Both the position numbers and the translations under genes were made by a program. DNA of 64,000 bases from JACRCT01 sp049841135 (GTDB lineage Bacteria; Myxococcota; Myxococcia; Myxococcales; UBA5297), in contig JASGHK010000003.1 in assembly GCA_049841135.1 (NCBI GenBank), positions 61,892-125,891 on the forward strand. Direction: 5' to 3'. This document shows, one piece after another, positions 35,088 through 45,571 of the stretch. How positions within the stretch are numbered: the first letter of the stretch is position 1; every line of letters begins with the position of its first letter. The notes under the pieces are model-generated. The model worked only from the letters and a program-made list of their open reading frames with translations. It did not search any database and was not told the DNA's origin.

Positions 35088-35828
35088 TCAGAGCTTCAAG
35101 AGCGCGCGCACGGTCTCGACCACGTCCACGAAGCGGACGGGCTTGCGCAGGTAGACGTTGGCGCCGGCCTTCTGGGCCTGGGTCGCGGAGTCGGTGCCGC
35201 CCGCGCTGATGGCGATGACCGGCAGCTTCTCGCAGCCCGGCATGGCGCGCAGCTTCTCGATGAGTTGGAGGCCGTCGAGCACGGGCATGAAGAGATCGGT
35301 GACCATCAGGTCGAACTTGCCGGCGCTCAGCTTGCCCAATGCATCGTGTCCGTCCGCCGCGAGCACCACTTCGATGGCGACCGAGCCGACCGACAGCTTG
35401 CGCATCACGTACTCGTACATCTCCATGATGTGCGGGTTGTCCTCGACGAGCAGGATGCGGTACGCGCGGCGGGCCGGGCTGGCCCCCGCCTTCTCCGCGC
35501 GGATCTTCTCGAGGATGACGGCCAGCTTCTGGCGGTCCTCGCCACGGTCATCGGGGATGCGCACGCCGACGCCGGCTGGGGTATCGGGCCCACCCGCGGG
35601 CCGCACCCAGGCGACGACGCCCAAGAGCTCGACCGGTGACAGCAGGCCAGGGAACGAGAGCACGAGCGGCAACGTGTCGCCCTGCCTGAACTCGCGGTCG
35701 GTCCGGACGAAGACGCCGCCGGCGGAGAGGTTCTCCGTGGCGTCGGCGAAGTAGCCCTCTTTCTCGGGGTACTGCACCTGCAACGTCAGAGGCACGCGAG
35801 GCGAGGTGCGTTGCTCGATCGTTGGCAT
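35088..35828 (-). CDS. PilZ - receiver fusion response regulator
   Basis: A 246-residue protein. The N-terminal PilZ domain (about 1-100) has RTSPRVPL and NLSAGGVFV, as in the Myxococcus-type PilZ domains. Binding of c-di-GMP is inferred, since the Arg motif is shorter than in YcgR. The C-terminal receiver is intact: LLVEDNPHI, phosphoacceptor Asp in VTDLFMP, SAG for the Thr/Ser position, and the Lys in YLRKPVRF. No output domain follows, so the PilZ domain may be the output. It is divergent from nuoE, 178 bases apart, and its cognate kinase is not in the window. Confidence 0.85.
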   Translation of the reverse strand: MPTIEQRTSPRVPLTLQVQYPEKEGYFADATENLSAGGVFVRTDREFRQGDTLPLVLSFPGLLSPVELLGVVAWVRPAGGPDTPAGVGVRIPDDRGEDRQKLAVILEKIRAEKAGASPARRAYRILLVEDNPHIMEMYEYVMRKLSVGSVAIEVVLAADGHDALGKLSAGKFDLMVTDLFMPVLDGLQLIEKLRAMPGCEKLPVIAISAGGTDSATQAQKAGANVYLRKPVRFVDVVETVRALLKL

Positions 35829-35862
35829 AGCTCCCCCGGATGTTAGAGGGGAATCCTATGTC

Positions 35863-35891
35863 TTGACAATGAGATCCGCCCTTTCTAGCGT
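35863..35891 (+). promoter_or_regulatory. Candidate sigma-70-type promoter for the nuo operon
   Basis: A perfect -35 box TTGACA (35863-35868) is followed by a 17-base spacer and TAGCGT (35886-35891), which matches TATAAT at three positions. It lies 115 bases upstream of nuoE in the divergent gap with the PilZ-receiver gene. The weak -10 box keeps this tentative. Confidence 0.4.
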
Positions 35892-36006
35892 TCGCTGCCC
35901 TCACCTTGGGGGGCCGTAAGCAAAAAAGATTCCTGGGTCGGAGGGAGCGGCGGCTGCTACTCCTTCCGCCCGAGATCATTTCCCGGTTCGCCGGAGGCAA
36001 CGTTCC

Positions 36007-36498
36007 ATGGCGGGACCCTTCAACGCGGAGCAGCAGGCCCGGTTCGACGCCGGCCTTGCCAAGTTGCTCGAGCGCTACCCGTCCGACCACAAGAGCGCCG
36101 CGATGCTGCCCGCCCTGCGCCTGTGCCAGGAGCTCCAGGGCTGGGTGTCGCCGGAGGCGATGGACCTGGTGGCGGAGAGGTTGGGCGTCTCGCCTGCGCG
36201 AGCCCGCGAGGTGGCGACCTTCTACGTGATGTACCACACGGCTCCGGCAGGCCGGCACACCGTGGACGTGTGCACCAACGTGAGCTGCTGCCTGCGTGGT
36301 GGAGAGAAGGTGCTCTCCTACCTGGAGAAGAAGCTGGGCGTCCGCGCCGGGCAGACCACGAGCGACAAGCGCATCACGCTGCGCGAGGTGGAGTGCCTGG
36401 CCTCCTGCGGCACCGCGCCGGTGATGCAGGTAGACGAGGCGTACGTCGAGGAGCTCACCCCCGCGAAGATCGACCAGGCCCTCGCGGCGCTGGATTAG
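36007..36498 (+). CDS. nuoE: NADH-quinone oxidoreductase subunit E
   Basis: The 24-kDa subunit of complex I carries a [2Fe-2S] cluster next to FMN. The four ligands are visible: Cys89 and Cys94 in VCTNVSC, Cys130 and Cys134 in VECLASCGT. At 163 residues it is a normal single-domain NuoE. First gene of a run nuoE-F-J-K-L-M-N. The ATG at 36007 opens MAGPFNAEQQARFDAG. Confidence 0.95.
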   Translation: MAGPFNAEQQARFDAGLAKLLERYPSDHKSAAMLPALRLCQELQGWVSPEAMDLVAERLGVSPARAREVATFYVMYHTAPAGRHTVDVCTNVSCCLRGGEKVLSYLEKKLGVRAGQTTSDKRITLREVECLASCGTAPVMQVDEAYVEELTPAKIDQALAALD

Positions 36499-36546
36499 GA
36501 AGGACGCCGGCAGGACGCCGGCCGCTCCGAAACAAGGATCCCCAAG

Positions 36547-37866
36547 ATGCCCGTCGAGAAGATCCTGACCCGCCGCTGGGGCACCACCGACTCGAGGTCC
36601 ATCCGGACCTACGAGAAGGACGGCGGCTACCAGAACCTCAAGAAGGCCCTGGAGATGGGGTCGGCGAAGATCATCGACGAGGTGAAGAAGTCGAACCTGC
36701 GCGGCCGCGGCGGCGCGGGCTTCGCGACCGGCCTGAAGTGGACCTTCCTGCCCAAGGACAACCCGAAGCCGCGCTACCTGTGCGTCAACGGCGACGAGTC
36801 CGAGCCGGGCACCTTCAAGGACCGGGCGATCATCGAGAACGACCCGCACTCGGTCATCGAGGGCATCGCCATCACCTGCCTGGCCATCGGCGCGCACACC
36901 GCCTACGTCTACCTGCGCGGCGAGTTCATGCAGCAGGCCAAGATCCTCGAGAAGGCCATCGAGGAGGCCTACCAGAACGGCTGGCTGGGCAAGAAGGTGG
37001 CGGGCAGCGACTTCGCCCTCGACATCTTCGTCCACCGCGGCGCCGGCGCCTACATCTGCGGCGAGGAGACGGCGCTCATCGAGTCGCTCGAGGGCAAGAA
37101 GGGCTGGCCGCGCCTCAAGCCTCCGTTCCCGGCCGTCGTCGGCCTGTTCGGCTGCCCCACCATCGTCAACAACGTCGAGACCATGGCCAGCGTGCCGCTC
37201 ATCATCGAGAAGGGCGGCGAGTGGTACGCCAAGCTCGGCCCCGAGAAGAGCGGCGGCACCAAGCTCATCAGCGTCTCGGGCTCGGTGAAGCGGCCTGGCG
37301 TCTACGAGATCACCCTCGACACCACCTTCCGGCAGATCATCTACGACCTCTGCGGCGGCCTCGTCGGCGACCGCCAGCTCAAGGCGGTCATCCCCGGCGG
37401 CTCGTCCTGCCCGGTGCTCTCGCCCGACCAGATCGACATCCCGGCGGAGTTCGAGGCGCTCAAGAAGGTCAACTCCATGGCCGGCTCGGGCGGCGTGATG
37501 GTCTTCGACGAGTCGACTTGCCTCGTCCGCGCGCTCTGGCGCATCACCCGCTTCTACGCCGAGGAGAGCTGCGGGCAGTGCACGCCGTGCCGTGAAGGCA
37601 TGCCCTGGATGTCGCGGCTGTTGCGCCTCATCGAGGAAGGGCACGCCACCGACCAGGACCTGGCGCAGCTCAAGAGCGTGGCCAACGCCATCTGCCCGTT
37701 CCCGCCGATGGGCCTGGGCAACACCATCTGCCCGCTGGGCGACGCGGGCGCGCTGCCGGTGCACTCGTTCCTGGAGAAGTTCCGGCCCGAGTTCGAGGCC
37801 CACGTCACCGGCAAGAAGTGCCCGTACCCGCATCCCTGGGGCGAGTGCGCGGAGGCGTTCGCCTAG
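36547..37866 (+). CDS. nuoF: NADH-quinone oxidoreductase subunit F
   Basis: The NADH- and FMN-binding catalytic subunit of complex I, 439 residues. The FMN/NADH loop GRGGAGFATG is at 53-62 and NGDESEPGTFKDR at 81-93. A [4Fe-4S] cluster motif ESCGQCTPCREG has Cys342, 345 and 348, with the fourth Cys at about 395 in NTICPLGDA. The spacing to nuoE is 48 bases. After its stop comes a 104-base gap with GC-rich hairpin-forming repeats (CCGGCCTCCGTGCCGG and GCCGGCGCGAAGCCGGC) and then nuoJ. Subunits G, H and I, which normally follow F, are not encoded here. Confidence 0.97.
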   Translation: MPVEKILTRRWGTTDSRSIRTYEKDGGYQNLKKALEMGSAKIIDEVKKSNLRGRGGAGFATGLKWTFLPKDNPKPRYLCVNGDESEPGTFKDRAIIENDPHSVIEGIAITCLAIGAHTAYVYLRGEFMQQAKILEKAIEEAYQNGWLGKKVAGSDFALDIFVHRGAGAYICGEETALIESLEGKKGWPRLKPPFPAVVGLFGCPTIVNNVETMASVPLIIEKGGEWYAKLGPEKSGGTKLISVSGSVKRPGVYEITLDTTFRQIIYDLCGGLVGDRQLKAVIPGGSSCPVLSPDQIDIPAEFEALKKVNSMAGSGGVMVFDESTCLVRALWRITRFYAEESCGQCTPCREGMPWMSRLLRLIEEGHATDQDLAQLKSVANAICPFPPMGLGNTICPLGDAGALPVHSFLEKFRPEFEAHVTGKKCPYPHPWGECAEAFA

Positions 37867-37970
37867 GATCCGGCCTCCGTGCCGGAAGTCAGTCGTAGCT
37901 GCCGGCCCTGGTGCCGGCCTGAAGCAGCAAAGGAACGCCGGCGCGAAGCCGGCGATCCGAGGAGGCGAAG

Positions 37971-38471
37971 GTGAGCGCAGAGATGCTGTTCTATCCCCTG
38001 GCGGCCTTGTGCACGGTCGGCGCCCTGGGCGTCGTGCTCGCGCGCAACCCGCTGCACGGCGCGCTGTGGCTGGTCACCAGCTTCTTCTTCCTGTCGGCCA
38101 TCTACATCCTTCTGGGTGCGCACTTCGTCGGCATCCTGCAGCTCATCGTCTACGCCGGCGCCATCATGGTGCTCTTCCTCTTCGTCATCATGCTCCTGGC
38201 GCTCACCGACGCCGACCTGGGCGAGCGCAAGGTGACGCTGTTCAAGGTGGTCGGCGGCGCTGCGGCGCTCTCGGCCATCCTCATCGCCTGGCAGGTGCTC
38301 GCCAAGGCGCCGGCCGGCTCGCCGCCCCCGGAGATCCCCGCCAGCTTCGGCACCGTCGCCGCGGTCGGCTCCAAGCTGTTCACCGAGCTGCCCCTGCAGT
38401 TCGAGACCGTCTCGCTCCTGCTGCTCATCGCCATCGCCGGTGCGGTGGTGGTGGCCAAGGCGCGGATCTGA
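37971..38471 (+). CDS. nuoJ: NADH-quinone oxidoreductase subunit J
   Basis: A membrane-arm subunit of complex I, 166 residues with five hydrophobic helices. The family-typical NPLHGALWLVTSFFFLSAIY and YAGAIMVLFLFVIMLL are present. The start is ATG at 37980 or GTG at 37971; the GTG gives VSAEMLFYPL and is kept because AGGAGG precedes it at a good distance. It is 11 bases from nuoK. Confidence 0.93.
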   Translation: MSAEMLFYPLAALCTVGALGVVLARNPLHGALWLVTSFFFLSAIYILLGAHFVGILQLIVYAGAIMVLFLFVIMLLALTDADLGERKVTLFKVVGGAAALSAILIAWQVLAKAPAGSPPPEIPASFGTVAAVGSKLFTELPLQFETVSLLLLIAIAGAVVVAKARI

Positions 38472-38482
38472 GGAGGCGGCCC

Positions 38483-38791
38483 ATGAGCTCGGTCCCCGTC
38501 ACCCACTACCTCTTCTTCGCCGCGGTCCTCTTCGGGCTGGGCATGCTCGGCGTGGTCACGCGGCGCAACGCGCTGACCGTCTTCATGTGCGTCGAGCTGA
38601 TGCTCAACGCCGCCAACCTCACCTTCCTCGCCTTCGCCCGCGAGCGCCTGGACCTGACCGGCCACGCCATCGCCATCCTGGTGATGGCCGTCGCCGCCGC
38701 CGAGGCCGCCGTGGGCCTCGCCATCGTCATCGCCGTCTTCCGCACCCGTGGCACGACCAACGTCGACGAAGTCAAGGCGATGAAGCTCTAG
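38483..38791 (+). CDS. nuoK: NADH-quinone oxidoreductase subunit K
   Basis: The 102-residue, three-helix subunit of the membrane arm. It contains FMCVELMLNAANLTFLAF with the conserved Glu, then HAIAILVMAVAAAEAAVGLA with the second conserved Glu. The ATG at 38483 follows AGGAGG by seven bases. The 23 bases to nuoL hold no gene. It is too small to stand out except by family. Confidence 0.95.
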   Translation: MSSVPVTHYLFFAAVLFGLGMLGVVTRRNALTVFMCVELMLNAANLTFLAFARERLDLTGHAIAILVMAVAAAEAAVGLAIVIAVFRTRGTTNVDEVKAMKL

Positions 38792-38814
38792 CCCGGGAAC
38801 TTTCGAGAACGACC

Positions 38815-40890
38815 ATGAACTGGCCTCTCCAGTGGGACCCGCGGTCGATTCAGGACTCGCTCTACCTCATCCCGCTCCTGCCCTTCTTCGGCGCGCTGGT
38901 GCTGCGCCTGGCGGGGCGGCAGCTGGGCAAGGGCAACGTCTCGATCATCGCCTGCTCCACCGTCTTCGCGTCCTTCGTGCTGTCGGCCTTCATCCTGGTG
39001 CCGATGGCCTTCCCGCAGGTCCTGGCGCAGCCGACGCCGCTGTTCCTCTCCGACGACCTGGGCTCCTGGTTCAAGGCCGGGCTGATCGACGTGCGCGCCA
39101 GCCTCTACGTCGATCACCTCAACGCGGTGCTGCTGGCGGTGGTGACCGGCATCGGCTTCGTCATCCACGTCTACTCGATCGAGTACATGCGTGACGACCC
39201 GGAGTACCACCGGTACTTCGCCTACCTGAACCTCTTCGTCGGCTTCATGTTGGTCCTGGTCCTGGCCAACAACATCGTCCTGATGTTCGTGGGCTGGGAG
39301 GGCGTGGGCCTTTGCAGCTACCTGCTCATCGGCTTCTGGTTCGAGGACGACGCCAAGGCCTACGCCGGCCGCAAGGCGTTCGTGGTCAACCGCATCGGCG
39401 ACTTCGGCTTCCTGCTCGGCGTCTTCGTGCTCGTCGCCACCTTCGGCTCGACCGAGATCAACGCCGTGCCGCAGTCGGGCGTCGGCTCGATGCTCGCCGC
39501 GGCGCGGTCGGTCAGCGTCAACGCGCCCATCACCAGCGGCGTCCTGGGGGTGCTGGGGCTCACCTACGGGCAGGCCGTGACCGCCGCCTGCCTGCTCATC
39601 TTCGTCGGCGCCACCGGCAAGAGCGCCCAGTTCCCGCTCTACGTCTGGCTGCCCGACGCCATGGCCGGCCCCACCCCGGTCTCCGCCCTCATCCACGCCG
39701 CCACGATGGTCACCGCCGGCGTCTACCTCATCGCGCGCCTGTCACTGCTCTTCGCCCTCTCGCCGACCGCGATGATGGTCGTCACCAGCATCGGCGCCTT
39801 CACCGCGCTCTTCGCCGCGCTGATGGGCTTCGCGCAGAACGACATCAAGAAGGTGCTGGCCTACTCCACCGTGAGCCAGCTCGGCTTCATGGTTATCGGC
39901 GTCGGCATCGGCGCCTGGTGGCAGGCCATCTTCCACCTGGTCACCCACGCCTTCTTCAAGGCCCTGCTCTTCCTGGGCTCCGGCTCGGTCATCCAGGGCT
40001 GCCACCACGAGCAGGACATCCGCAAGATGGGCGGGCTCTCCCAGAAGATGCCGTCGACGGCCTTCACCTTCCTCATCGGCACCCTGGCCATCACCGGCGT
40101 TGCGCCGCTCTCGGGCTACTTCTCCAAGGACCTGCTTCTCCACTACGTCCGCACCACGCACCTGGCCGGGTACGAGCACCTGCCGCTCGTCGTCTACTAC
40201 GTGGGCGCCGCGGCGGCGCTGTGCACCGCCTTCTACATGTTCCGCCTGTACTTCCTGACCTTCTCGGGCACGCCGCGCAGCGAGCACGCCGAGCACGCCC
40301 AGGAGTCGGGCACGCCGGTCCGCTTCGCGCTGTGGGTGCTGGCCTTCGGCTCGGTCTTCGGCTTGGGCTGGGGCCTACCGATGATCGCCATGGGCGACGG
40401 CCGCCAGGTGGTCTTCGAGAACTTCATGAACCCGGTCCTGGGCTACCCGACGCTCGTCGCCCACGGCCACCACGGCGTCTACGCGACCTTCCTCAGCTTC
40501 TTCGTCGAGAACGCCTCCGGCTTCGTGTTCGCCCTCGCCGTCGCCTGGGCGGGGATGGGCCTCGCCTTCTGGCTCTACCGCCGCAACGGCATCGACAAGT
40601 TCTCGGCCACGCTCAAGCCCGGCCACTGGCTGTACGACGCCTTCGCCAACAAGTTCTACGTCGACGAGATCTACGACTTCGTGGTGGTCACCCCGTTCAA
40701 GTTCGTCGCCAACGCGCTCTACACGCTGGTCGACACGCTGGTCATCGAGGGCCTGGCCATCCGCGGGACGACGGCTACCACCCAGGGCCTGGGCAAGCTG
40801 CTGCGCCTGGCCCAGAACGGCGACGCGCAGCGCTACGCCGCAGTCATCGCGGTCGCCGTCGTGGCGATCGTCTGGGCCCTGGCAGGGTAG
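38815..40890 (+). CDS. nuoL: NADH-quinone oxidoreductase subunit L
   Basis: A proton-pumping antiporter-like subunit, 691 residues with about 15 helices. The pumping segments include GWEGVGLCSYLLIGFW, a Lys-bearing GKSAQFPLYVWLPDAM and HAATMVTAGVYL. The C-terminal amphipathic and final helices are present (FKFVANALYTLVDTLV). The ATG at 38815 opens MNWPLQWDPRSIQDS; an in-frame upstream extension is rejected. It lies 24 bases after nuoK and 13 bases before nuoM. Confidence 0.96.
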   Translation: MNWPLQWDPRSIQDSLYLIPLLPFFGALVLRLAGRQLGKGNVSIIACSTVFASFVLSAFILVPMAFPQVLAQPTPLFLSDDLGSWFKAGLIDVRASLYVDHLNAVLLAVVTGIGFVIHVYSIEYMRDDPEYHRYFAYLNLFVGFMLVLVLANNIVLMFVGWEGVGLCSYLLIGFWFEDDAKAYAGRKAFVVNRIGDFGFLLGVFVLVATFGSTEINAVPQSGVGSMLAAARSVSVNAPITSGVLGVLGLTYGQAVTAACLLIFVGATGKSAQFPLYVWLPDAMAGPTPVSALIHAATMVTAGVYLIARLSLLFALSPTAMMVVTSIGAFTALFAALMGFAQNDIKKVLAYSTVSQLGFMVIGVGIGAWWQAIFHLVTHAFFKALLFLGSGSVIQGCHHEQDIRKMGGLSQKMPSTAFTFLIGTLAITGVAPLSGYFSKDLLLHYVRTTHLAGYEHLPLVVYYVGAAAALCTAFYMFRLYFLTFSGTPRSEHAEHAQESGTPVRFALWVLAFGSVFGLGWGLPMIAMGDGRQVVFENFMNPVLGYPTLVAHGHHGVYATFLSFFVENASGFVFALAVAWAGMGLAFWLYRRNGIDKFSATLKPGHWLYDAFANKFYVDEIYDFVVVTPFKFVANALYTLVDTLVIEGLAIRGTTATTQGLGKLLRLAQNGDAQRYAAVIAVAVVAIVWALAG

Positions 40891-40903
40891 GCGAGAATCA
40901 AAC

Positions 40904-42541
<1,638 letters not shown>

Positions 42542-42670
42542 GGCCGAAGGGCCGGGAGGCCGCCGGCCGATGCCAGGGAAGACGCAGCCCAGCGGCGTCG
42601 TGGTCCCCGGCAACAGACTCCCAGCCAAGCTCCTGCCGGTCATGCAACTGCGCAAGGGAGGGCAGCAGCC

Positions 42671-44137
42671 GTGATCAGCTCCGTGCACCTCGTCGTGCTC
42701 CTTCCCGTCCTGCTGCTCGCGGTGGGCGCGTGCATCCTGATGCTCTCCGAGGCGTTCCTGAAGGGCGAGGACCGGCGCTACCAGTCGGTCGTGGCGGCCA
42801 TCGCCGCGCTGCTGGCGCTGGCGGCCTCGGTCTACGAACTGGGCGCGGGGCTGACCGCCGGGCCCCTCTTCAAGGGCGCGGCGCGCGGCGACGGGTTCCA
42901 GGCCTTCGTCTCCGCGACGGTCTGCGCCGGGCTGCTGCTTTCGGTGCTGGTCTCCCCCAGCTTCCTGCGGAGACAGGAGGCCGAGCGCGGCGAGTACTAC
43001 GGGCTGATGCTCTTCGCGGCGTCGGGCATGGTGCTGCTGGCCATGAGCGACGACCTGGTGATGATGTTCGTCGCCATCGAGACCATGTCGCTGGCGACCT
43101 ACGCGCTGTCGGCGTGGCTGCGGCGCTCCCCGCGCTCGGCCGAGTCGGCCTTCAAGTACTTCATCCTCGGCGCCTTCTCGAGCGCGCTGTTCCTGTACGG
43201 CACCGCGCTGGTGTACGGCGCGACCGGCACCACCGCTCTCTCGTCGATCGCGGCGGGCGCGCGCGGCTCACACCCCGAGCTTTTGGGCCCGGCCATCGCG
43301 CTGCTGGTGGGCGGCTTCGCCTTCAAGATCGCGGCGGTCCCGTTCCACATGTGGGCGCCGGACGTCTACGAGGGCGCACCGACCCCGGTCACCGCGTTCA
43401 TGGCCGCGGGCGTGAAGGCCGCGGCCTTCGCGGCGCTGTTCCGCACCCTGGCGTTCGCCTTCCAGCACCGGCCCGAGCTGTGGACGCCGGTCGTCCTGGT
43501 GCTCGCCATCCTGACCATGGTGGGCGGCAACCTGCTGGCGCTGCCGCAGCGCAACGTCAAGCGGATGCTGGCCTACTCGTCCATCGCGCACGCCGGCTAC
43601 CTGCTCACCGGCGTGATGGCCGCCACCGGCCGGACGCGCAGCGAGAGCGCCGAGGCGCTGCTGTTCTACCTGCTGTCCTACACCGTGACCGCGGTGGGGG
43701 CCTTCGGCGTCGCGGGAGCCATCGAGAAGAAGGACGGCGAGCCGTCGGCCACCTGGGACCTCGACCGCTTCAGTGGGTTGGCCCGCCGCCGGCCGGTGAT
43801 GGCGGCGTGCATGGCGGTCTTCCTCGTCTCGTTGGCCGGCGTGCCGCCCACGGCCGGCTTCATGGGCAAGCTGCTGGTGTTCAAGGCGGCGGTCGACTCC
43901 GGCCAGATCGCGCTCGCGGTCCTCGGCGTGGTCACCTCGGCCATCGGCGCGTACTACTACCTGCGCGTGGTGGTCTACATGTACTTCCGCCCACCCGACG
44001 CCGAGCCGCTCACCGAGGAGCGCTCCCCCGCGCTCGACTGGGGCCTGGGGCTCGCCTGTGCGCTGGTGTTCGTGCTGGGCATCGGTCCGGGCCAGGTCAT
44101 CGAGCTCGCCCGACGCGGAGCGCAGCTGCTGTTCTAG
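42671..44137 (+). CDS. nuoN: NADH-quinone oxidoreductase subunit N
   Basis: The third antiporter-like subunit, 488 residues, GTG start. Motifs include MFVAIETMSLATYALSAW with the key Glu, AFKIAAVPFHMWAPDVYEGA, and SSIAHAGYLLTGVMA. It ends the operon. The 130 bases between nuoM and nuoN hold no gene that I can support. It is convergent with the membrane protein at 44211. Confidence 0.95.
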   Translation: MISSVHLVVLLPVLLLAVGACILMLSEAFLKGEDRRYQSVVAAIAALLALAASVYELGAGLTAGPLFKGAARGDGFQAFVSATVCAGLLLSVLVSPSFLRRQEAERGEYYGLMLFAASGMVLLAMSDDLVMMFVAIETMSLATYALSAWLRRSPRSAESAFKYFILGAFSSALFLYGTALVYGATGTTALSSIAAGARGSHPELLGPAIALLVGGFAFKIAAVPFHMWAPDVYEGAPTPVTAFMAAGVKAAAFAALFRTLAFAFQHRPELWTPVVLVLAILTMVGGNLLALPQRNVKRMLAYSSIAHAGYLLTGVMAATGRTRSESAEALLFYLLSYTVTAVGAFGVAGAIEKKDGEPSATWDLDRFSGLARRRPVMAACMAVFLVSLAGVPPTAGFMGKLLVFKAAVDSGQIALAVLGVVTSAIGAYYYLRVVVYMYFRPPDAEPLTEERSPALDWGLGLACALVFVLGIGPGQVIELARRGAQLLF

Positions 44138-44210
44138 CTCTCGAGAGCCCAGCTTCGCCGCTCTCGACCTCACCATCTCCGGCGCGCTTGCGGCGCCGCA
44201 CGCCCGCGGG

Positions 44211-44708
44211 TCACACCTCGTGCGGCACGTCGCGTCCCACCAGCGTGTGGCGCTCGCGCACCGAGGCCGTCCCCAGCAGGGCGGCGAAGAGCGAGAAGAG
44301 GATCGACCCGGCGATGGCCCACGCGAAGCCGTTCGGCACGCCGCTGAGGCTGCCCGGACGGTTGAAGTTCATGAAGATGCTGCCGAACACGCCGATGAGC
44401 AGCGCCCCCACCGACATGGTGAAGCCCCAGATCACCGCGCCGTGAAGCAGCCCGTCGAAGCGCGTGCCGATGACCCGCGAGCGCGCCGCCACCGCCCCGC
44501 CTATGAACAGCGCGACGATGGGCGAGATCAGGTTGTAGATGGCCGTCCAGGTGTTCGGCGCCTTGTCTCCCTGGATGGCTGCCCCCAGCGCGAGCAGGAA
44601 CATCCACGTCCCCAGCGCCACGAAGCTGCCCCCCAGCACCGCGCTCCAGTGGATCACGAAGGACGACGTGGACATCTCCCGGTTCAGCTCCGTTCGCACG
44701 TCAGCCAT
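44211..44708 (-). CDS. Four-helix integral membrane protein of unknown function
   Basis: A 165-residue protein with a short charged N-terminus (MADVRTELNREMSTSS) and four clear hydrophobic helices (HWSAVLGGSFVALGTWMFLL, LISPIVALFIGGAVAA, FTMSVGALLIGVFGSI, GSILFSLFAALLG). The loop ARSRVIGTRFDGLLHG is shared by uncharacterised membrane proteins in other bacteria, as I recall. The ATG at 44708 is chosen because upstream in-frame sequence is basic and unlike protein. Function unknown; its convergent position after nuoN is likely incidental. Confidence 0.6.
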   Translation of the reverse strand: MADVRTELNREMSTSSFVIHWSAVLGGSFVALGTWMFLLALGAAIQGDKAPNTWTAIYNLISPIVALFIGGAVAARSRVIGTRFDGLLHGAVIWGFTMSVGALLIGVFGSIFMNFNRPGSLSGVPNGFAWAIAGSILFSLFAALLGTASVRERHTLVGRDVPHEV

Positions 44709-45003
44709 GGCTCGTCTCCTTGTCCGCCTGCGCCACGTCGTGCGGGCGCACGCACTCTGGGCCCAATATGGGCATCCCCCGGCCGGCTCCACCTGCGGCG
44801 CCACGAACCGGCAGCGCGATGGCTGCGTGAGCGGCTGCCCAGCCAGCGACCGTCGAGACTGACAGGCGACTCTCCGCTCCGAACCCGGGCAGTTACGAGC
44901 TCCCACGGCGCCTCGGAAACCGCTTTCGACCCGCCCTGAGAATTCCTACAGAAACCTGCTCTCGGAGGTCTTCGATGCTCTCGGTCGGCTCTCCCAGAAC
45001 GCC

Positions 45004-45485
45004 ATGAAGAACGCGGGCTACGACCCCGGCGCGGCCGACGGCGTCTTCGGTCCCAGGACCAAGGCCGCGGTCACCGCCTTCCAGCAGGCCAAGGGCCTGG
45101 GCGTCGACGGCATCGTCGGCCCCAAGACCAACGCGGCGCTCGCCTCCTACCCACCTACAAGGACGGCTACGACGCCGGCAGCGTCTCCGGCCCGGCCGCC
45201 ACCGGCTCCAACCACGAGAAGCTGATGAGCGCGTGGAAGACCGCCGAGCGCATGGGGCTGACGGTCACCTCGTACAAGGGCGGCCGCCACGCCCCGAACT
45301 CCCACCCCTACAGCGGCCGCGCCATCGACGTCGCCGGCTCACCCGCCGCCATGGCGCGCTTCTACCGCTGCATGGAGTCGAGCCGGCCGACGGAGATGTT
45401 CTACGACCCGATCGGCGGCATCAAGCACGGCCAGAACATCGGCGCCATCGGCGGCCACAGCGATCACGTGCACATCGCCTTCTGA
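45004..45485 (+). CDS. Peptidoglycan-binding / M15-like peptidase, frameshifted
   Basis: The N-terminal part (MKNAGYDPGAADGVFGPRT, then AFQQAKGLGVDGIVGPKT) is a PG_binding_1 domain. The next part needs one C removed from CCC at 45150-45152. It then reads YPTYKDGYDAGS and continues through TSYKGGRHAPNSHPYSGRAID and GGHSDHVHIAF. The H-x6-D and final D-H-V-H match the zinc-binding His/Asp layout of D-Ala-D-Ala carboxypeptidase-like M15 enzymes, so it probably cuts peptidoglycan peptides. No signal peptide is visible at 45004. The frame is open upstream (LLSEVFDALGRLSQNA), so the true start may be earlier. Total about 160 residues. Confidence 0.65.
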
Positions 45486-45571
45486 AACGGTTAGACATCC
45501 CGGAGTACATTGTGAGGCGGCATCCCGGTCCTTGGGGTGCCGCTTCGCTCGTATCCCGGGGAGGATGAACC

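Noticed and set aside
42542..42670. A possible small gene between nuoM and nuoN
   Set aside because: The short frame from 42489 overlaps nuoM and has no family resemblance; the gap looks non-coding.
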